Shown: positions 23,301-31,041 of the stretch, one piece after another
How positions within the stretch are numbered: position 1 is the first letter of the stretch
Layout of the letters: every line of letters begins with the position of its first letter
From: Ottelia alismoides
Taxonomy: Eukaryota > Streptophyta > Magnoliopsida > Alismatales > Hydrocharitaceae
Length of the DNA stretch: 64,000 bases
Direction: 5' to 3'
NCBI GenBank assembly: GCA_037367405.1
Contig: JAZKJV010011400.1
Location: forward strand, 5,392,501 to 5,456,500
Program-made: the position numbers and the translations under genes
Notes under the pieces: generated by a model
The model's input: only the letters and a program-made list of their open reading frames with translations
The model's database searches: none
What the model was told of the DNA's origin: nothing

Positions 23301-26300
23301 GCCCAAGGCAAACGATACAGTCACGACCGGTACGATGGCCAGCACGGTTGCGTTATCCAGTGCGCGGACCGTTAATGTACCACGCGCATTGACGCGCGCC
23401 TGGTCGAGGATACTTGCCTCGATCGTATTGCTGATCGAATTGGATGCATTGGCACCAGCACCGGCCAGTCCCAGGGCAAAGCCATCTTCGGGATTGACGA
23501 TGGCGACCGACAGGGCCACGCTGGCAGCTTTGGAATCAATGGTCGATTGCGAACTGGCGATCACATCCACTTTGCCAAAGGCGGTCACGCGTGTATTGGC
23601 ATCCTCGATGATCGCTAGAATGGATTGTTCAATAGTATTGATCGCTATGCCAGCAGAGATCGAAAAGGCCAGCGAGCCTCCTTCGCTGGATACCGAAGCT
23701 GCAAACGTGCCTCCACCCGCGTCACCAAAAATACTTGATGTATCAAGTGATTGAACGCGCAGGTCGCCGTTGAGCGTCTCTACAATGGCTCCACTATTGA
23801 TGCCACTTTCGATCGACCCCAGGATGCTATTCTTGGACTGGGCTCCAGCGCCGCTGGCGGCCAGGGAAAAAGAACCTTGGCCGTTATTGAGGGCCACGCT
23901 GGCGGCGACACCGACGGTCAAGGCACGTATGACAGCCGTCGCTTGCGAAGTGACCGATAGACCAGTGTTGGCCAGCGCGAAAGCGTCGCGAATGGATGCG
24001 CGAACATTTCGCGTGATTTGATTGTCGGCAATCGCGACTCCCAGTCCCACGCTGGCTCCGCTGGATGTCGAGACTGCAACGCTACCTGCGAGGGCTTGGG
24101 CATCGATAGTTGACGAATTGGTTGCCGAAATATCGATGCGCCCATCGGACGATCCAATTCGGCTGGTCGGTTCAACCAGCGCGGAAGTCTGGGAGGTAAT
24201 GTTGTTCCCGGACCCGGTGCCGGCTCCGGAAAAGGTAATCCCGGAGGATGAACTACCAGTGGCCAAGGCCACCGCGGCAGTGCCTGCGACCGTGAGCGCT
24301 GAAATTGAGCCCTGCGATGTGGCCGATACGATGATGTTGCCAGCGGCTTGTATCAGGACCCGGTCGAGCGTGGCGTTGACTGCCGCGCTAATGCTATTGA
24401 TCGCTAAGGAAACGCCCACCGAGGCATTGATGTTCGTGTTGGCCGGCAGCGTAAACAGCAGTGCCAATGCACCGGAGTTAGCCACGATGGCTGAATTATC
24501 GTCGGCCAAGATTGAGACCTGGCCGTTGGATCGGTATACACCCGGGGCAGTACTGCTGATTCGGGCATCAACCATACTTGTAATTGCGTTACGACTGCCC
24601 GCCCCGGCCCCGGCAATCGTAAAGGCCGTACCGTTGGAGATACTGGCGGCACCAACGCCACCCATCGTTAGGGCGCTGATCGAGGGCGACGCTGATGCCA
24701 AAACCAGTATGTTGCCAGCACGTGCGAGCAGTTGAGCACCCACGACCAGTGCACTGACATTGCTGGTGATCGTGTTTTCGGCGGCTCCGATACCGATCGA
24801 CAAAGTACCGGAAACTCCGTTTTGCGATGACTTGCCCAGCGCGATCGCGAAACCACCTGCATCGGCCACAATCGTGGGTTGATGCAAGGCTTGGACTGAA
24901 AATCTCCCGGGCAAGGTCAAGTTGGTGGTCGCCTGCGGTGTACTATCGACCAGGGCTTGAGTCGCGAGCGTCAGCTTGTTCCCTGAACCAGCGCCGGAGA
25001 AAGCTCCATTGTTGGCTCCAGCGCTTAAGGAACCACCGATGGTCAGTGCGTCGATATAGCTGAGCGAGCGGGCTAGCACATTCAAACTGCTGGCCGTCAG
25101 ATTGCTACCAGCGTTCACTCGGGCCGTATTGATTCTATTGATCTCGTTGAGCCCTACGCCCAGAGCCACGGACAAGTTGTAAGATTGTCGGATACTTGAA
25201 AGCGCCAAGGCCAATGAGAAGGCCCCGGCGTCGGCTTGGATATTCGACAGATCGATGGCTTCCAGGCCGATGAAGTGATTGACAGGTGCGGGACCAAGCG
25301 GCGAACCTGCGACAATATTGGAGTTTATGTACCTGGCCTGGTTCACGCCATTGATGGCGTTCTTGCTACCAGCCCCGGCTCCAGTCAGATTCAGCGCGTC
25401 ACCACTGCCATTGGTGCTGACTGCACCTGCCCCACCAATGCTGACAGCCACAATCGTGGCATCGAACACCGCCTGAGTCAGCACTCCGCCACCCAGCGAC
25501 TGAATGGACGTGTCCTCGGTGAAAGCCTCAGTGGCACCGCGAAGATCGTTGATGGAGAAGCCAACACCGATGGCAATGTTGTTGGAAGTTCGCAAGCCTC
25601 GACCAATCATCACTGCCACGCCACCGCCATCAGCCAGAATGGAAGTGTTATCTCGAGCTGATATCAACACCCCGGTGGGCGTGGTGAACTCACTGAGAGA
25701 ACTGCTGGCAGTAATGTCTGCGTCGCGCACAAAAGCCCGGGTAGTGTTATCGACCTGGTTGATCCCAAAAGCCCCGCCAATACCAAAGCTTGTATCGGCC
25801 TTGCGTGTGCCGACCGCCCCGCCGATGACGATGGAACGCATCTCATAATCGGAGATGGCCGACAGCTTCAGGCTTTCCGTGGCCAGCGAAGGATCATCGA
25901 TAAACGCCTCGACTCGATTGGTGGCTTTGTTGAAAGCGATTGAAGCCCCTACGGCGATTGTCACGCTGGCGATTGGATCCGGAGGTGGCTTCAGTGGCGG
26001 CTGCTCGGGGGCCGGTACAAAGTCCGGATCATTTAATAGCGCACCGGCCAGGCCGAAAATAAATGCATTGCCGCCCTGGTGCGCAGTAATCTCTGTGCGA
26101 CCATCGATGACCATGGTGGCTGGTCCCGTCGTCGCATCGCTGCTGGGCGTGGGTGCGCCCAGGTAAGCCAACGTGGTCCGCTGTTGAAAGTTCAACCCGA
26201 CGGCGATGCCGATACCAATCTTTTCACCAAACACATAGCTGCCATCGATGGCATAGCGCTCGACATTGTCGTCAGCCGCGATGGTCAGGCCAGGTGCGAT

Positions 26301-29300
26301 GATGACCACGTTATTGCCAATGCTCGCCAGCGTCTGGCTGATGTGGCTATCCACCGTGGCGCTGAGCGTCAGTCCGAACTCGGAGGCTGTTGCCCCCGTT
26401 TGCGCTATGGCGACGCTCAAGATGTCTTGCTTGGATGCCACCGTAACACCATCTCCCTGCTCACCGGTGCGAATCCTGGCTCCATCTTTGATCTCAGCCA
26501 CTGTCGCATTGGTGCTGGTGGTGACGATCACCGAAGGCCCGATGGCATTCTGTCCGGAGATGCCGAAGGGGTTGATAAAGCTACGCAGCGTTGATTTGAT
26601 CTGTCCGCTCTTGCTCTGCTGGACACGCTTGTTGTCTTCGTTGACATCGGTTCCCCCGGGAGGCGCGGCGCGAGATTCTCTCAGAACATCGCCGCCAATC
26701 TCAGCCAGGTTCGAGATGCTCAAGTTAAAAACGGCGTTCTGGTCGACATCCACTGTTTCCATGTGCGTCGTGGCATTAACGATCAGGGATTGATCGTTCG
26801 ATTGCCAGGCCGGATTTTGATTGATCAGCGCACCGGCCCCGATACTTGAGAGACTGCGATTATTAAAGAAGGCCAGGTTAAAGGCGGCACCGAGCACGAA
26901 GATGTCAGCTCTATTGGATCCGGGGTCGCCACCGATTGCCGCTACCGACGTATTGAAGAGGCTTGATAAACCCAGTGTGCCATCGAGCAAAAACTGTAGA
27001 CCGTCCAGCCCCGATTCCTTGACCGCTTTGCCTGGATTGATGATCGCGTTGGCATCATCGATCAGCAGGGGATAAACCAACTGCGAATCGATAGTTGTGG
27101 TTCCCAGGGCATTGATCTGGGCGCCATCGGCGACGATCGAATGCGAATGATTAGTGCCGAGTACTAACGAGAAAGCGACGGAGATTTCCACGTCTTCACG
27201 GCGAGATGTTACGTCGCTGGCATCCGCGCCATCCAAACCGTTGCGAGTCGTTTCGCTGGATACAGCGCTACTGTATTTTTCCTCAATCGTCGATTGGATC
27301 AGCAGGTCTTTGGCCGAGAAGATCCTGGCTGTGCTGCCGATTCGTGTCTGGACAGTGTGGTGGAAGACATTCACGGCAAAGCAACCCGCAAATTCCAGTG
27401 GGATACCGGTGTCGGGATTGTTTTCGTCCAGCGGGTTCTTCGTGTCCTCGGCGACTTTTTTGGCGTTTGCCTTCTCACGCAACTGCTGCGAGAAGGGCAT
27501 CAGGTTGACTAACCCCAAGAATAAGTTCTCTGGTCGATTTATCGAATTGAAGATGACATCGGCCCACGGTTGCTGGTCATCGCTCAGTTCCGCTCCCGCT
27601 TCCGTACGGTTTTCTGTAGCCAGCGAAGCCAAGATCTCTATTCCGACTACTTTATCAGGCAGCGCGAAACTGTGCGTGCCTGTCGGAGAACCCGTCAGCT
27701 CGACATAAGCTGCTTTTCTGGCAGCCACTGGATTCTCCGAGAGTCGAATACGATTGGCATCGACCCGGGTAACAAAGTAGTACTGACCATTTTCCATGCC
27801 ATCGATCGGCATATCGGGTAATAAGGCAGTACCAATCAACGTCGGGCTGGCTGGCGTGGAACTATTGAAGTTGTAGACATTGTGCTGAGCGGACCTGGTC
27901 GGGTCGGTGCGATAGACCAACAGATCGCCTGTCTGAAAACCGTGATTGGCCAGAAACAACGTATCGCGATCGGGATTGACGGCGGTTGCCGGTGAGAACG
28001 TTTGCGTGCTTGATAAGTACTTGAATCCCTGAACTCCCGACCCCGAGCCATTGAATTTGATGAAGTTGGCCGGGTTGGCTGGGTTGCGCAGCAGGACGCG
28101 GCCCCCAACGACGGCTGCCGTGTACTCAGTGCCCTGTGTTAGATTGCCGATGCCAGTGGGTGTACTGGGTGTTGTTTTCAGCGCAAACCCCGTAAAGTTA
28201 CCTGCCTGGACTACGTTTGTTTCACGCAATGTCAATGTACGATCATCAGGGCTGAACCTGGCGATTGTGAAGCTGCGACTGTTCACGCTGCCAGCTTCGA
28301 CCAGTTGGATCTGCTGGTTGACAAACAGCCCCATGGCACGCCAACCGGTGCGTCCATCGGTGCGCGTGATGGTATCGCCGGCGGCCGAACGGGCGAAGGT
28401 GGCCTCGATGTTGTTCTCTGAAACCGGCGAGTTCGGTCCCAGATAGGTCAACCGCGTGCCGTTGGCGATGCCCGGCAGTGTAATGGCCAGGTTGTTATCG
28501 TCATCCCGACCGGCGGCCGATGAGGGGAAAGTACTGGTCGATATCTTGCCCAGCGATTGAATGGAGTTGGGTAAGATGGCTTCATTTCCAATATCCAAGG
28601 GCATCGCCCGGGCCAGGCGGATCTTTTGGACACCAGTGAAGTCGTTGCCTGCCGGCACATTCTCGACATCTGCAATCAAGTACTCCTCGCCGTCGACCAG
28701 GCCACCAATGGAGGACACATCGGCCCGGTAGATCAGTTTGTCTCCACGCTCCAGCGCGGAATCTTCTGGAATGTCCGATAGAGTGATCGAGTCTTCATTG
28801 ACATTGACGACCTGGCCAGCATCGAACGAGTAACTGGTGCTACCCTGCGGATTATTGGCAATCAGCGTGCCGTCAATCGTCGAGATCACTGTGCCACGAT
28901 CGACGGCCACTGACAGGGCGATGCCAGCGATGCCATCTTGAAACAGGATCGAATCGGCTTTCGAGCTGATCTGGTTATCGCCGCTGGCATGAATCGATAA
29001 TCCACCTCCGGTCGATTGAATGACGCTGGCTGGGGCCGTCGTGATCGTCGACTCAAAATCATTGAAGGCCAGCGCGACCGAGACGGCTACATCGACGTTG
29101 TCCGAATTGGATATACGAGCATTACCCATTCCACGAGTCGCCAGGTCATTGAGCGCTTCGACGTGAGCATTAATCGAGACATCTCCCACCGCGGTAATGG
29201 CAGTGCTCCCAGCGACCTGGATGTTGGCCTTGGTCTCTGTTTGTCCATAACCCACCACCGCCACAATCGGCACGGGGGCTAGGGCTGAATTGATACCCAC

Positions 29301-30251
29301 GGCATTAAAGGATGCATCTGCGGTAGCCTTGGCATCGATCGAGACTGCGCCACTGGCAGTAATTGTGGCGTTATCCAGTACGATTCGGCTGCTGGCTTTT
29401 TGAATCTTGACTTGTCCCGAGATGGGCGAGATCAGGCTGAAGGCCAGGTCGGTAACGCTGCTCATCGCGTCGAACATATCGCGTGCGATGTTATCGGCGT
29501 AATCACCCAGTTCATCAAACCGCGTATCGGTGGCGGCGCTGGCCGAGATCGTTACGTTGCCACCTGAGACTTGCGCATTGTTTAACTGTACAGCAACCTG
29601 GTTATTGGTAACCAATACAGGCGAGACAAAATTGCTGGCCAATGACGCCAACGGCAGCGGAGCCAGGCTGGCAGTAATGGAGATATCGCCGGCCGTCAGG
29701 CCAGGGGCGGCCTCGGCGCGCAGAGCGCTACCAACGCCTAATGAGACGTTCACTCCCGTTAGCGAGATATCGCCTGAGTTCCCAGCGCTACTGCTAGTCG
29801 AGATGCTGACACCCGCAGCCATGGACAGTAATTCCCCCGTCAACTGAACATCGGCCCCAGGGACTGTAACGCTCTGCACCACAGAGATTTGGTCGCTTCC
29901 GCCCTGGCCATCGATGGTGATGCTGGTGAAATAGCTGGCAGACAAGTTAGCCGGTGGCGAGATCTGAATCACATCGGCATATAGATTGGCCCCTAGAATT
30001 CTGACCACTCCGGTAAAATCATTTACTGGCAAGCTGCGCAGCACAGTTCCGCTGGCGTTATCCACCAGACGTACACTAGTCGCATCGTATGCGAAGGTCG
30101 CATCCAGCCCAGTCAGGGCTGACGAGTGGTCGTAGGTAAAATCTACCGCCAGTAAATTGCGCGGCTCGAGGACTTCCAATACTTCACGAAACCAACGACG
30201 CACATACGGACGACGTCGAACCTTGCGGGACCGGCGAAAGAGTGATGGCAT
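11349..30251 (-). CDS. Giant 6300-residue secreted surface protein with LEPR-XLL start, cadherin-like repeats and dockerins
   Basis: A very basic N-terminus (R-R-S-R-K-V-R-R-R) leads into LEPRNLLA at about residues 28-35, the LEPR-XLL motif found at the start of giant planctomycete exported proteins. Residues ~40-4560 are low-cysteine beta-solenoid/adhesin-type repeats rich in G-A-G-A, S-V-A and N-x-I. Two clusters (about 475-930 and 3010-3450) contain segments of the form GGLV.G..YYV......IQLA. Ten cadherin-like repeats (P-P-V-N-x-L-P, then S-N-D-A-G-N-T-G-x-G-G-P-L-T-D) span about 4565-5910. The C-terminus has a pair of TNDSQEVRDRQ-type calcium loops (~6080-6150), then a dockerin type I pair (DVNDDQSATPLDALLIIN, DVSGDGFVTPLDVLLVIN; ~6165-6220) and an acidic tail. 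It probably acts as an adhesin or sheath component. Its stop overlaps the PEP-CTERM gene start. Confidence 0.9.
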   Translation of the reverse strand: MPSLFRRSRKVRRRPYVRRWFREVLEVLEPRNLLAVDFTYDHSSALTGLDATFAYDATSVRLVDNASGTVLRSLPVNDFTGVVRILGANLYADVIQISPPANLSASYFTSITIDGQGGSDQISVVQSVTVPGADVQLTGELLSMAAGVSISTSSSAGNSGDISLTGVNVSLGVGSALRAEAAPGLTAGDISITASLAPLPLASLASNFVSPVLVTNNQVAVQLNNAQVSGGNVTISASAATDTRFDELGDYADNIARDMFDAMSSVTDLAFSLISPISGQVKIQKASSRIVLDNATITASGAVSIDAKATADASFNAVGINSALAPVPIVAVVGYGQTETKANIQVAGSTAITAVGDVSINAHVEALNDLATRGMGNARISNSDNVDVAVSVALAFNDFESTITTAPASVIQSTGGGLSIHASGDNQISSKADSILFQDGIAGIALSVAVDRGTVISTIDGTLIANNPQGSTSYSFDAGQVVNVNEDSITLSDIPEDSALERGDKLIYRADVSSIGGLVDGEEYLIADVENVPAGNDFTGVQKIRLARAMPLDIGNEAILPNSIQSLGKISTSTFPSSAAGRDDDNNLAITLPGIANGTRLTYLGPNSPVSENNIEATFARSAAGDTITRTDGRTGWRAMGLFVNQQIQLVEAGSVNSRSFTIARFSPDDRTLTLRETNVVQAGNFTGFALKTTPSTPTGIGNLTQGTEYTAAVVGGRVLLRNPANPANFIKFNGSGSGVQGFKYLSSTQTFSPATAVNPDRDTLFLANHGFQTGDLLVYRTDPTRSAQHNVYNFNSSTPASPTLIGTALLPDMPIDGMENGQYYFVTRVDANRIRLSENPVAARKAAYVELTGSPTGTHSFALPDKVVGIEILASLATENRTEAGAELSDDQQPWADVIFNSINRPENLFLGLVNLMPFSQQLREKANAKKVAEDTKNPLDENNPDTGIPLEFAGCFAVNVFHHTVQTRIGSTARIFSAKDLLIQSTIEEKYSSAVSSETTRNGLDGADASDVTSRREDVEISVAFSLVLGTNHSHSIVADGAQINALGTTTIDSQLVYPLLIDDANAIINPGKAVKESGLDGLQFLLDGTLGLSSLFNTSVAAIGGDPGSNRADIFVLGAAFNLAFFNNRSLSSIGAGALINQNPAWQSNDQSLIVNATTHMETVDVDQNAVFNLSISNLAEIGGDVLRESRAAPPGGTDVNEDNKRVQQSKSGQIKSTLRSFINPFGISGQNAIGPSVIVTTSTNATVAEIKDGARIRTGEQGDGVTVASKQDILSVAIAQTGATASEFGLTLSATVDSHISQTLASIGNNVVIIAPGLTIAADDNVERYAIDGSYVFGEKIGIGIAVGLNFQQRTTLAYLGAPTPSSDATTGPATMVIDGRTEITAHQGGNAFIFGLAGALLNDPDFVPAPEQPPLKPPPDPIASVTIAVGASIAFNKATNRVEAFIDDPSLATESLKLSAISDYEMRSIVIGGAVGTRKADTSFGIGGAFGINQVDNTTRAFVRDADITASSSLSEFTTPTGVLISARDNTSILADGGGVAVMIGRGLRTSNNIAIGVGFSINDLRGATEAFTEDTSIQSLGGGVLTQAVFDATIVAVSIGGAGAVSTNGSGDALNLTGAGAGSKNAINGVNQARYINSNIVAGSPLGPAPVNHFIGLEAIDLSNIQADAGAFSLALALSSIRQSYNLSVALGVGLNEINRINTARVNAGSNLTASSLNVLARSLSYIDALTIGGSLSAGANNGAFSGAGSGNKLTLATQALVDSTPQATTNLTLPGRFSVQALHQPTIVADAGGFAIALGKSSQNGVSGTLSIGIGAAENTITSNVSALVVGAQLLARAGNILVLASASPSISALTMGGVGAASISNGTAFTIAGAGAGSRNAITSMVDARISSTAPGVYRSNGQVSILADDNSAIVANSGALALLFTLPANTNINASVGVSLAINSISAAVNATLDRVLIQAAGNIIVSATSQGSISALTVAGTAAVALATGSSSSGITFSGAGTGSGNNITSQTSALVEPTSRIGSSDGRIDISATNSSTIDAQALAGSVAVSTSSGASVGLGVAIADNQITRNVRASIRDAFALANTGLSVTSQATAVIRALTVGVAASVALNNGQGSFSLAASGAGAQSKNSILGSIESGINSGAIVETLNGDLRVQSLDTSSIFGDAGGGTFAASVSSEGGSLAFSISAGIAINTIEQSILAIIEDANTRVTAFGKVDVIASSQSTIDSKAASVALSVAIVNPEDGFALGLAGAGANASNSISNTIEASILDQARVNARGTLTVRALDNATVLAIVPVVTVSFALGAGASISVTLATNTISNIVDARITDAVVSSTVGNIIIEAQATSNSEAFATPLAASISVGAAAGGSDAKTLIGGRTKAELGVRSSATATSGEVRVSAVTTATARAESKGGSAAAVNINAMLASAVIDTSTLAQLDKDANVTARNLNVVTYGLDINDPGRSSRTANAIVRVGGIGFAGGSGGRAEAKVTGQVSALINSNSMITVSGATLVDAQSSTIANADAQGGGGGALQIAALLADATITGSTSASIASNVLLSSGTLDVRAGSIKDTDAKLLVAVISIAGGNGGKATAIDASNTFTSIGASPAGTNVASLQITGAMQLSSSSTESVTADARGGGGGILQIGGYVAEATSSGSTLAQILDQARIDAGSLLVQANAAGREVVADLLTAQVALSNLGVISATTKITGDVTASIGNNTTITTPSGGSVDVLANGVATISSKADGGGGGITSIAVLSSRSTIGTSSDSVSTTATVGNNARLKVGSLNVRAHNQTNNVGRLLSVGVGGIASASATADALTYSDAVARIGVSTQVDAASSVAVEATSSQFGSSDLRTGSGSVTLSLAIAAATTRVEGQTRAHIDEGAHIQAGLDVQVLSTVEGAGAVTNLVAGVFGAVAVGSTKAQAINVPNVFATVDDAAIVAAGGSVQVIAVGRGEVDIKTESSGGSAIQVGVAYGEATFTPTVRATTSITSSVSADANVTVRSNLIRSSSTNVPSDRIEDRDDDADNVAINLASDTIDFAFPLANGTTVLYDSPANQPTIGGLVDGRAYNVLNVTPGQTIQLGNAFNASANVDTLRDIITFSVPHNFKPGDAVRLSPNGNPSIVENWQTTLPPDDLNYVNPASVLYVKGIFANASDPKTLDLYSIRLARTRELALASDAALSKNIPSDQVDAVTDRINLPNHALSGGQAVTYRASAVSNFATESVDVRVVRTFYRDDRGIGIPTWDVERSLGGAAIHYESNNNIFLPGHGFLSGDAVTYRAEGPTIGGLVNGATYYVYVINGNEIQLARSYHEAVGLEFDDRGTPDPADDILAIPRTPIAISSAGPQGSLHSLSRNIKNLVHGQTYYVITTSNNDIQLAVTRGGAPLQLDTLDTINILRRDGAVAQTITPVTRRGTHRLGTLGIDLIARSGTQSLLWDLTSQPTTNTHRFLSADGDPLSSLISVTGDGVSLVNAFGGSGGGIDVGVPTALLKVTPTVITEVGSLAAALGSIEVAAVSSFKATTSADTNSGGVASIGEAHADTLVNSGPVIARVQRGSSLSAGQNIQVFSDSTHSVSAKAMSKGGGLIGGRVAETTARLVSNTASIIERSAQLKAAGLIKVNSEVDVQGVTYTDTYAVGVGAGADSDNTNGDRGVTIVAPANVMVDQDAQLSAAAVDIKANIAVVNVDSTAKAISFTPILLGVTTAYADAYANINAPARVDIRSSSGRSSGGTVIRGEQGVDIQAINGPVNVNRYAEVLAVGLIPPQAARRLGETSVGGLISGEPSALVVAGPRTGAHGLTVRNNTPLMALYTNATAATVWHSDIRLISPALELILDSDGNPISQKGIGYRRTANTIVLEDVTNVGPGQVLFEGNMVTGERATLILDNASPSINIVTAFGDLFVNKIRPLAVGIAGVEPKVTIANLVNLWEFDVRYDFSPTIVNIANTETREDDFNIRLQGLIDNPLGTTTVHSSKDVASASFDGRQGVIRTNRLLATARSFGLTAVDELDRIPIDIVEAEGYPALIDIQASSDIYIGLQGLNRNANVTEFTTLLDGRSIFSAGNDADIMLLGGINQQTSAGAAQPGIIVHETADVIIPPEVRNTVTTPITTPRNTRVTDHFRVSRGTAANPPLVVTGSGSDLIPTTFDLGTVRAGNNIDIYKAAAVTQTVNILSDTNILNNVGGNNLNATTNGSIDLTEVIGDLRVGRIVSSHNTVDLLARSGSILEIPDNGDVAGDNAIDIGGVNIFLAAPVGGIGNANKRLDLDSSIVGTGRVFASALNSVYLSESVGNLNVDIIRSLAMDVDIVVISGDLVDIQNDPAADLVGNTISLALLLNNGAQRGNIGSSTNAVEINSSVRSEGGLRAQTAGNMHLVEVAEALYVLSLSGLPNALPDVFLTVLEDATNLNDMVFRNSASVASATLVAGDDFELADGLVLSATGNVSISIDPPATDKDPFGGTLALQGRLIAATASLTGGDDIDLFQVASATTPAILEVFGGQPAFPVYPGDKLLVAPRGAFVRNNPSSIPLGEGTVTAQGRSTIDYHSIEMVDIEDVNDPPVNLLPPAQRTDAQSIILSLDNGNGLLVQDPDAGNATNFSVELSVPLGSLAVTSTPGVTITGNNTGSITLVGGLASINTLLIQGVVFSVPVGFSGTVNLTVLSNDRGNSGGGGPLTDVDNLAITIGTDFNEPPVNRYFRGLTFNTPQVVLSAPNNNGMSVRDNDAGQANNFVFSLSTDQGQLGWINTFDLSVTGSGTQPDPYVLTGMLEKINAALAAGVSLIMPDNFAGKVRFTMVSNDAGNTGVGGPLTDTDTFIVSFVDPNIAPVNSLPPDIVTDSRSIELNWRSGNQISVADGDAGDADDFSVTLTVGSGLLLIRQDTMARYPNVIIIGNRSGAISLEGRLADINGLLNDGLQYVATSGFLGTTTLTIVSNDAGNTGSPGPLTDTDVLQIRLEPDANDPPVNLLPPTITTNATTVVLSEATGNNFSVTDPDAGNAVNFEVTLVAATGTLELLNPNAVTWQGNGTTAAPLKLIGSLSSINFALAFGLQVNMPAGFLGTNTIEILSNDAGNRGPGGPLTDRDQFTIHVVAGEVNDPPVNQLPADFTSDQVFTLSAANGNALSVSDPDAGNATDFQVALNVDVGFLTLANSGFVRVIGSGSPRSVLTLTGTLANINRTLEAGVTYWRGNIPLAGQVLRLTMTSNDAGNSGAGGPLSDTDTLLITLVPPATPVNDPPVNVLPLNFATDRTRIELSQATGRQLSVSDSDAGSARNFSVTLSAANVAFQVLVPGVRISFGNVGGSNTLRLEGTVAQINQTLSDGLVLETGPGFNGQLNLTMVSNDAGNTGSGGPLTDTDILVINVLAAVNDPPINQLPDSFNTDRTTVVFSAANGNAISVADVDAGNATNFRVEISSSVGGLSLPVFANVIVSGVGSEASPLILVGSLPLINAALAAGLVLSVPSDFAGTVTLSVLSNDAGNTGVGGPLTDLDSLRVLIATDLNDAPINALPAPITTDAASIVLSSALGNALSVADSDAGDADNFNVQLMIGTGALSLVTDSGVTVAGTGAEASPLSLTGSLSRINAVLAGGLRVQLPIGFVGNTSLRIISHDAGNTGIGGPLSDDDRLSITVIPGINDGPVNILPPPVVSDQTTIVLSQSQGNALSVVDVDAGNAANFSVSLSVPVGTLSLVNGLGLFVSGNGTLASPLQLIGTLSTINTALSRGLTIALPANFTGTTALVMLSNDNGNTGSGGPRTDLDLLSLTVQADVNDPPINHLPDSVDIPAAPYVFSLANGNALSVSDVDAGLANNFSVQLSIDQALLSLIDLNPAGVTLTGDGSLAQPLRLTGALPDINAALASGVSITPLVQVFGKLSLEVRSHDAGNTGSGGPLSDIDFLLINVLPPENVAPYVVSVTADSTSWVNDFRDFVDGEFGDRLAAGYRVPNGAAQLVSLPWVNVDRLKITFSEDVGPSLDFNDFGWRSAPGFTALAGTSTVLPKIIGWSYDAATFTVTLQLGGAVPAAVFDLTVSAAGVTDVQATNLDGEWVNGQTIARSGDNTAGGDFNFRLFFLPGDTLDESRGNGTRTVNTNDSQEVRDRQNGFVVAGVGAVGYDPRADLDGSGFINTNDSQLVRDRQAGIIFRPANVNIARNPVVPSDVNDDQSATPLDALLIINSINAGSAGMPDDPDNPLFLDVSGDGFVTPLDVLLVINQLNESAGGSGGGEGEAMAIESPLAHDQALLDVLDLPTKPGEVGDAIGLDFNWGSFDIDFYSEQVAQKHRIKARTELRKSSR
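12510..16560 (-). repeat. Ten cadherin-like coding repeats inside the giant gene
   Basis: Ten successive units start with variants of P-P-V-N-x-L-P-x-x-x-x-T-D and carry V-x-D-x-D-A-G-x-A-x-N-F and S-N-D-A-G-N-T-G-x-G-G-P-L-T-D-x-D. Each is about 130-140 residues. DNA identity between units is visibly much lower than in the 300-bp array at 1618-5817, so this set is older or not being homogenised. Ca2+-binding DxD/DAG motifs at the unit boundaries fit a rod-like, calcium-stiffened stalk. Boundaries are approximate. Confidence 0.8.
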
Positions 30252-30493
30252 ATGAGGTTGTAGGGCGTGGTAGGGGGCACGCTCGCCTTGAAAAACAATT
30301 TAATCAGGGGCACAAATATCTTGAAACTCGCTAATGAGCATCCGATAATGGCGACTGAAACCTGACAAAAATCTTTAGAGTTTTTCCTCGTCGCGCTCTG
30401 TCGTGAACTCTCTGGCCTGTGATGATCGACCAATTCTTGCGGTGATTGGCGGGCATCAGGTCTGGAGTCAGAGCCGAGAAGCAATTCATTTAA
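30252..30493. promoter_or_regulatory. Divergent promoter region between the giant protein and ECF sigma genes
   Basis: A 242-bp non-coding stretch between two divergent starts (30251 minus, 30494 plus). It must contain both promoters, but I cannot assign -35/-10 boxes with confidence. The ECF gene has only a weak GAGAAG-type ribosome site upstream. Confidence 0.35.
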
Positions 30494-31021
30494 ATGTTGA
30501 TCTCATCATCATTGTCCAGCCGCGAATTATTGCCCGAAGTCTATGACGACTTGCGCAGATTGGCTCACCGCCTGGTCGACTTTCGTGCTGGAGGCAATAC
30601 ACTGCAAGCGACTGCCTTGGTGCATGAAGCCTATTTGCGCGTCGCGCAAGCTGGCACTCAGCACTGGGACAGCCGCCGACACTTCTTTGCGGCAACGGCC
30701 AATGCGATGCGGCATGTTTTGGTCGACCATGCCCGGCGCCGGTCGAGAATCAAACATGGTGGCCAGTTGCGGCGACTGGAATTAGCTGACGGTTTGGCAA
30801 TTGCCTTGCCGGTCGATGAGGAACTGCTGGCACTGCATGAAGCGCTCGAACGCATGCAACAGGACGAGCCGGGTTTGGCTGAGATTGTGATGCTACGCTA
30901 TTTTTCGGGCTTGACGATGCTCGAGATTGCGGACATCTTTGGCGAATCAGAACGCACGCTCTATCGCCAATGGCGTCGCTGTCGCGCCTGGCTCAGCCGC
31001 GATCTGGCTCGCACCTATTAA
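30494..31021 (+). CDS. ECF-type RNA polymerase sigma factor
   Basis: A 175-residue ECF sigma factor of the planctomycete/acidobacterial type. Region 2 (about 10-80) contains L-P-E-V-Y-D-D-L-R-R-L-A, A-L-V-H-E-A-Y-L-R and the F-F-A-A-T-A-N-A-M-R-H-V-L-V-D-H-A-R-R-R block. Region 4 (about 115-170) has the V-M-L-R-Y-F-S-G-L-T-M-L-E-I-A-D helix-turn-helix. These factors direct RNA polymerase to a small regulon and in planctomycetes are usually controlled by a co-encoded Ser/Thr kinase rather than a membrane anti-sigma factor. The kinase gene starts 20 bp downstream on the same strand, consistent with one operon. The regulon is unknown; the giant surface gene is divergently adjacent. Confidence 0.9.
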   Translation: MLISSSLSSRELLPEVYDDLRRLAHRLVDFRAGGNTLQATALVHEAYLRVAQAGTQHWDSRRHFFAATANAMRHVLVDHARRRSRIKHGGQLRRLELADGLAIALPVDEELLALHEALERMQQDEPGLAEIVMLRYFSGLTMLEIADIFGESERTLYRQWRRCRAWLSRDLARTY

Positions 31022-31041
31022 ACCCGAGCTCCCTGGCATTC

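Noticed and set aside
30970..31041. Longer start for the kinase-WD40 protein
   Set aside because: It would begin inside the sigma-factor gene; the ATG at 31042 gives a normal spacing and intact kinase domain.
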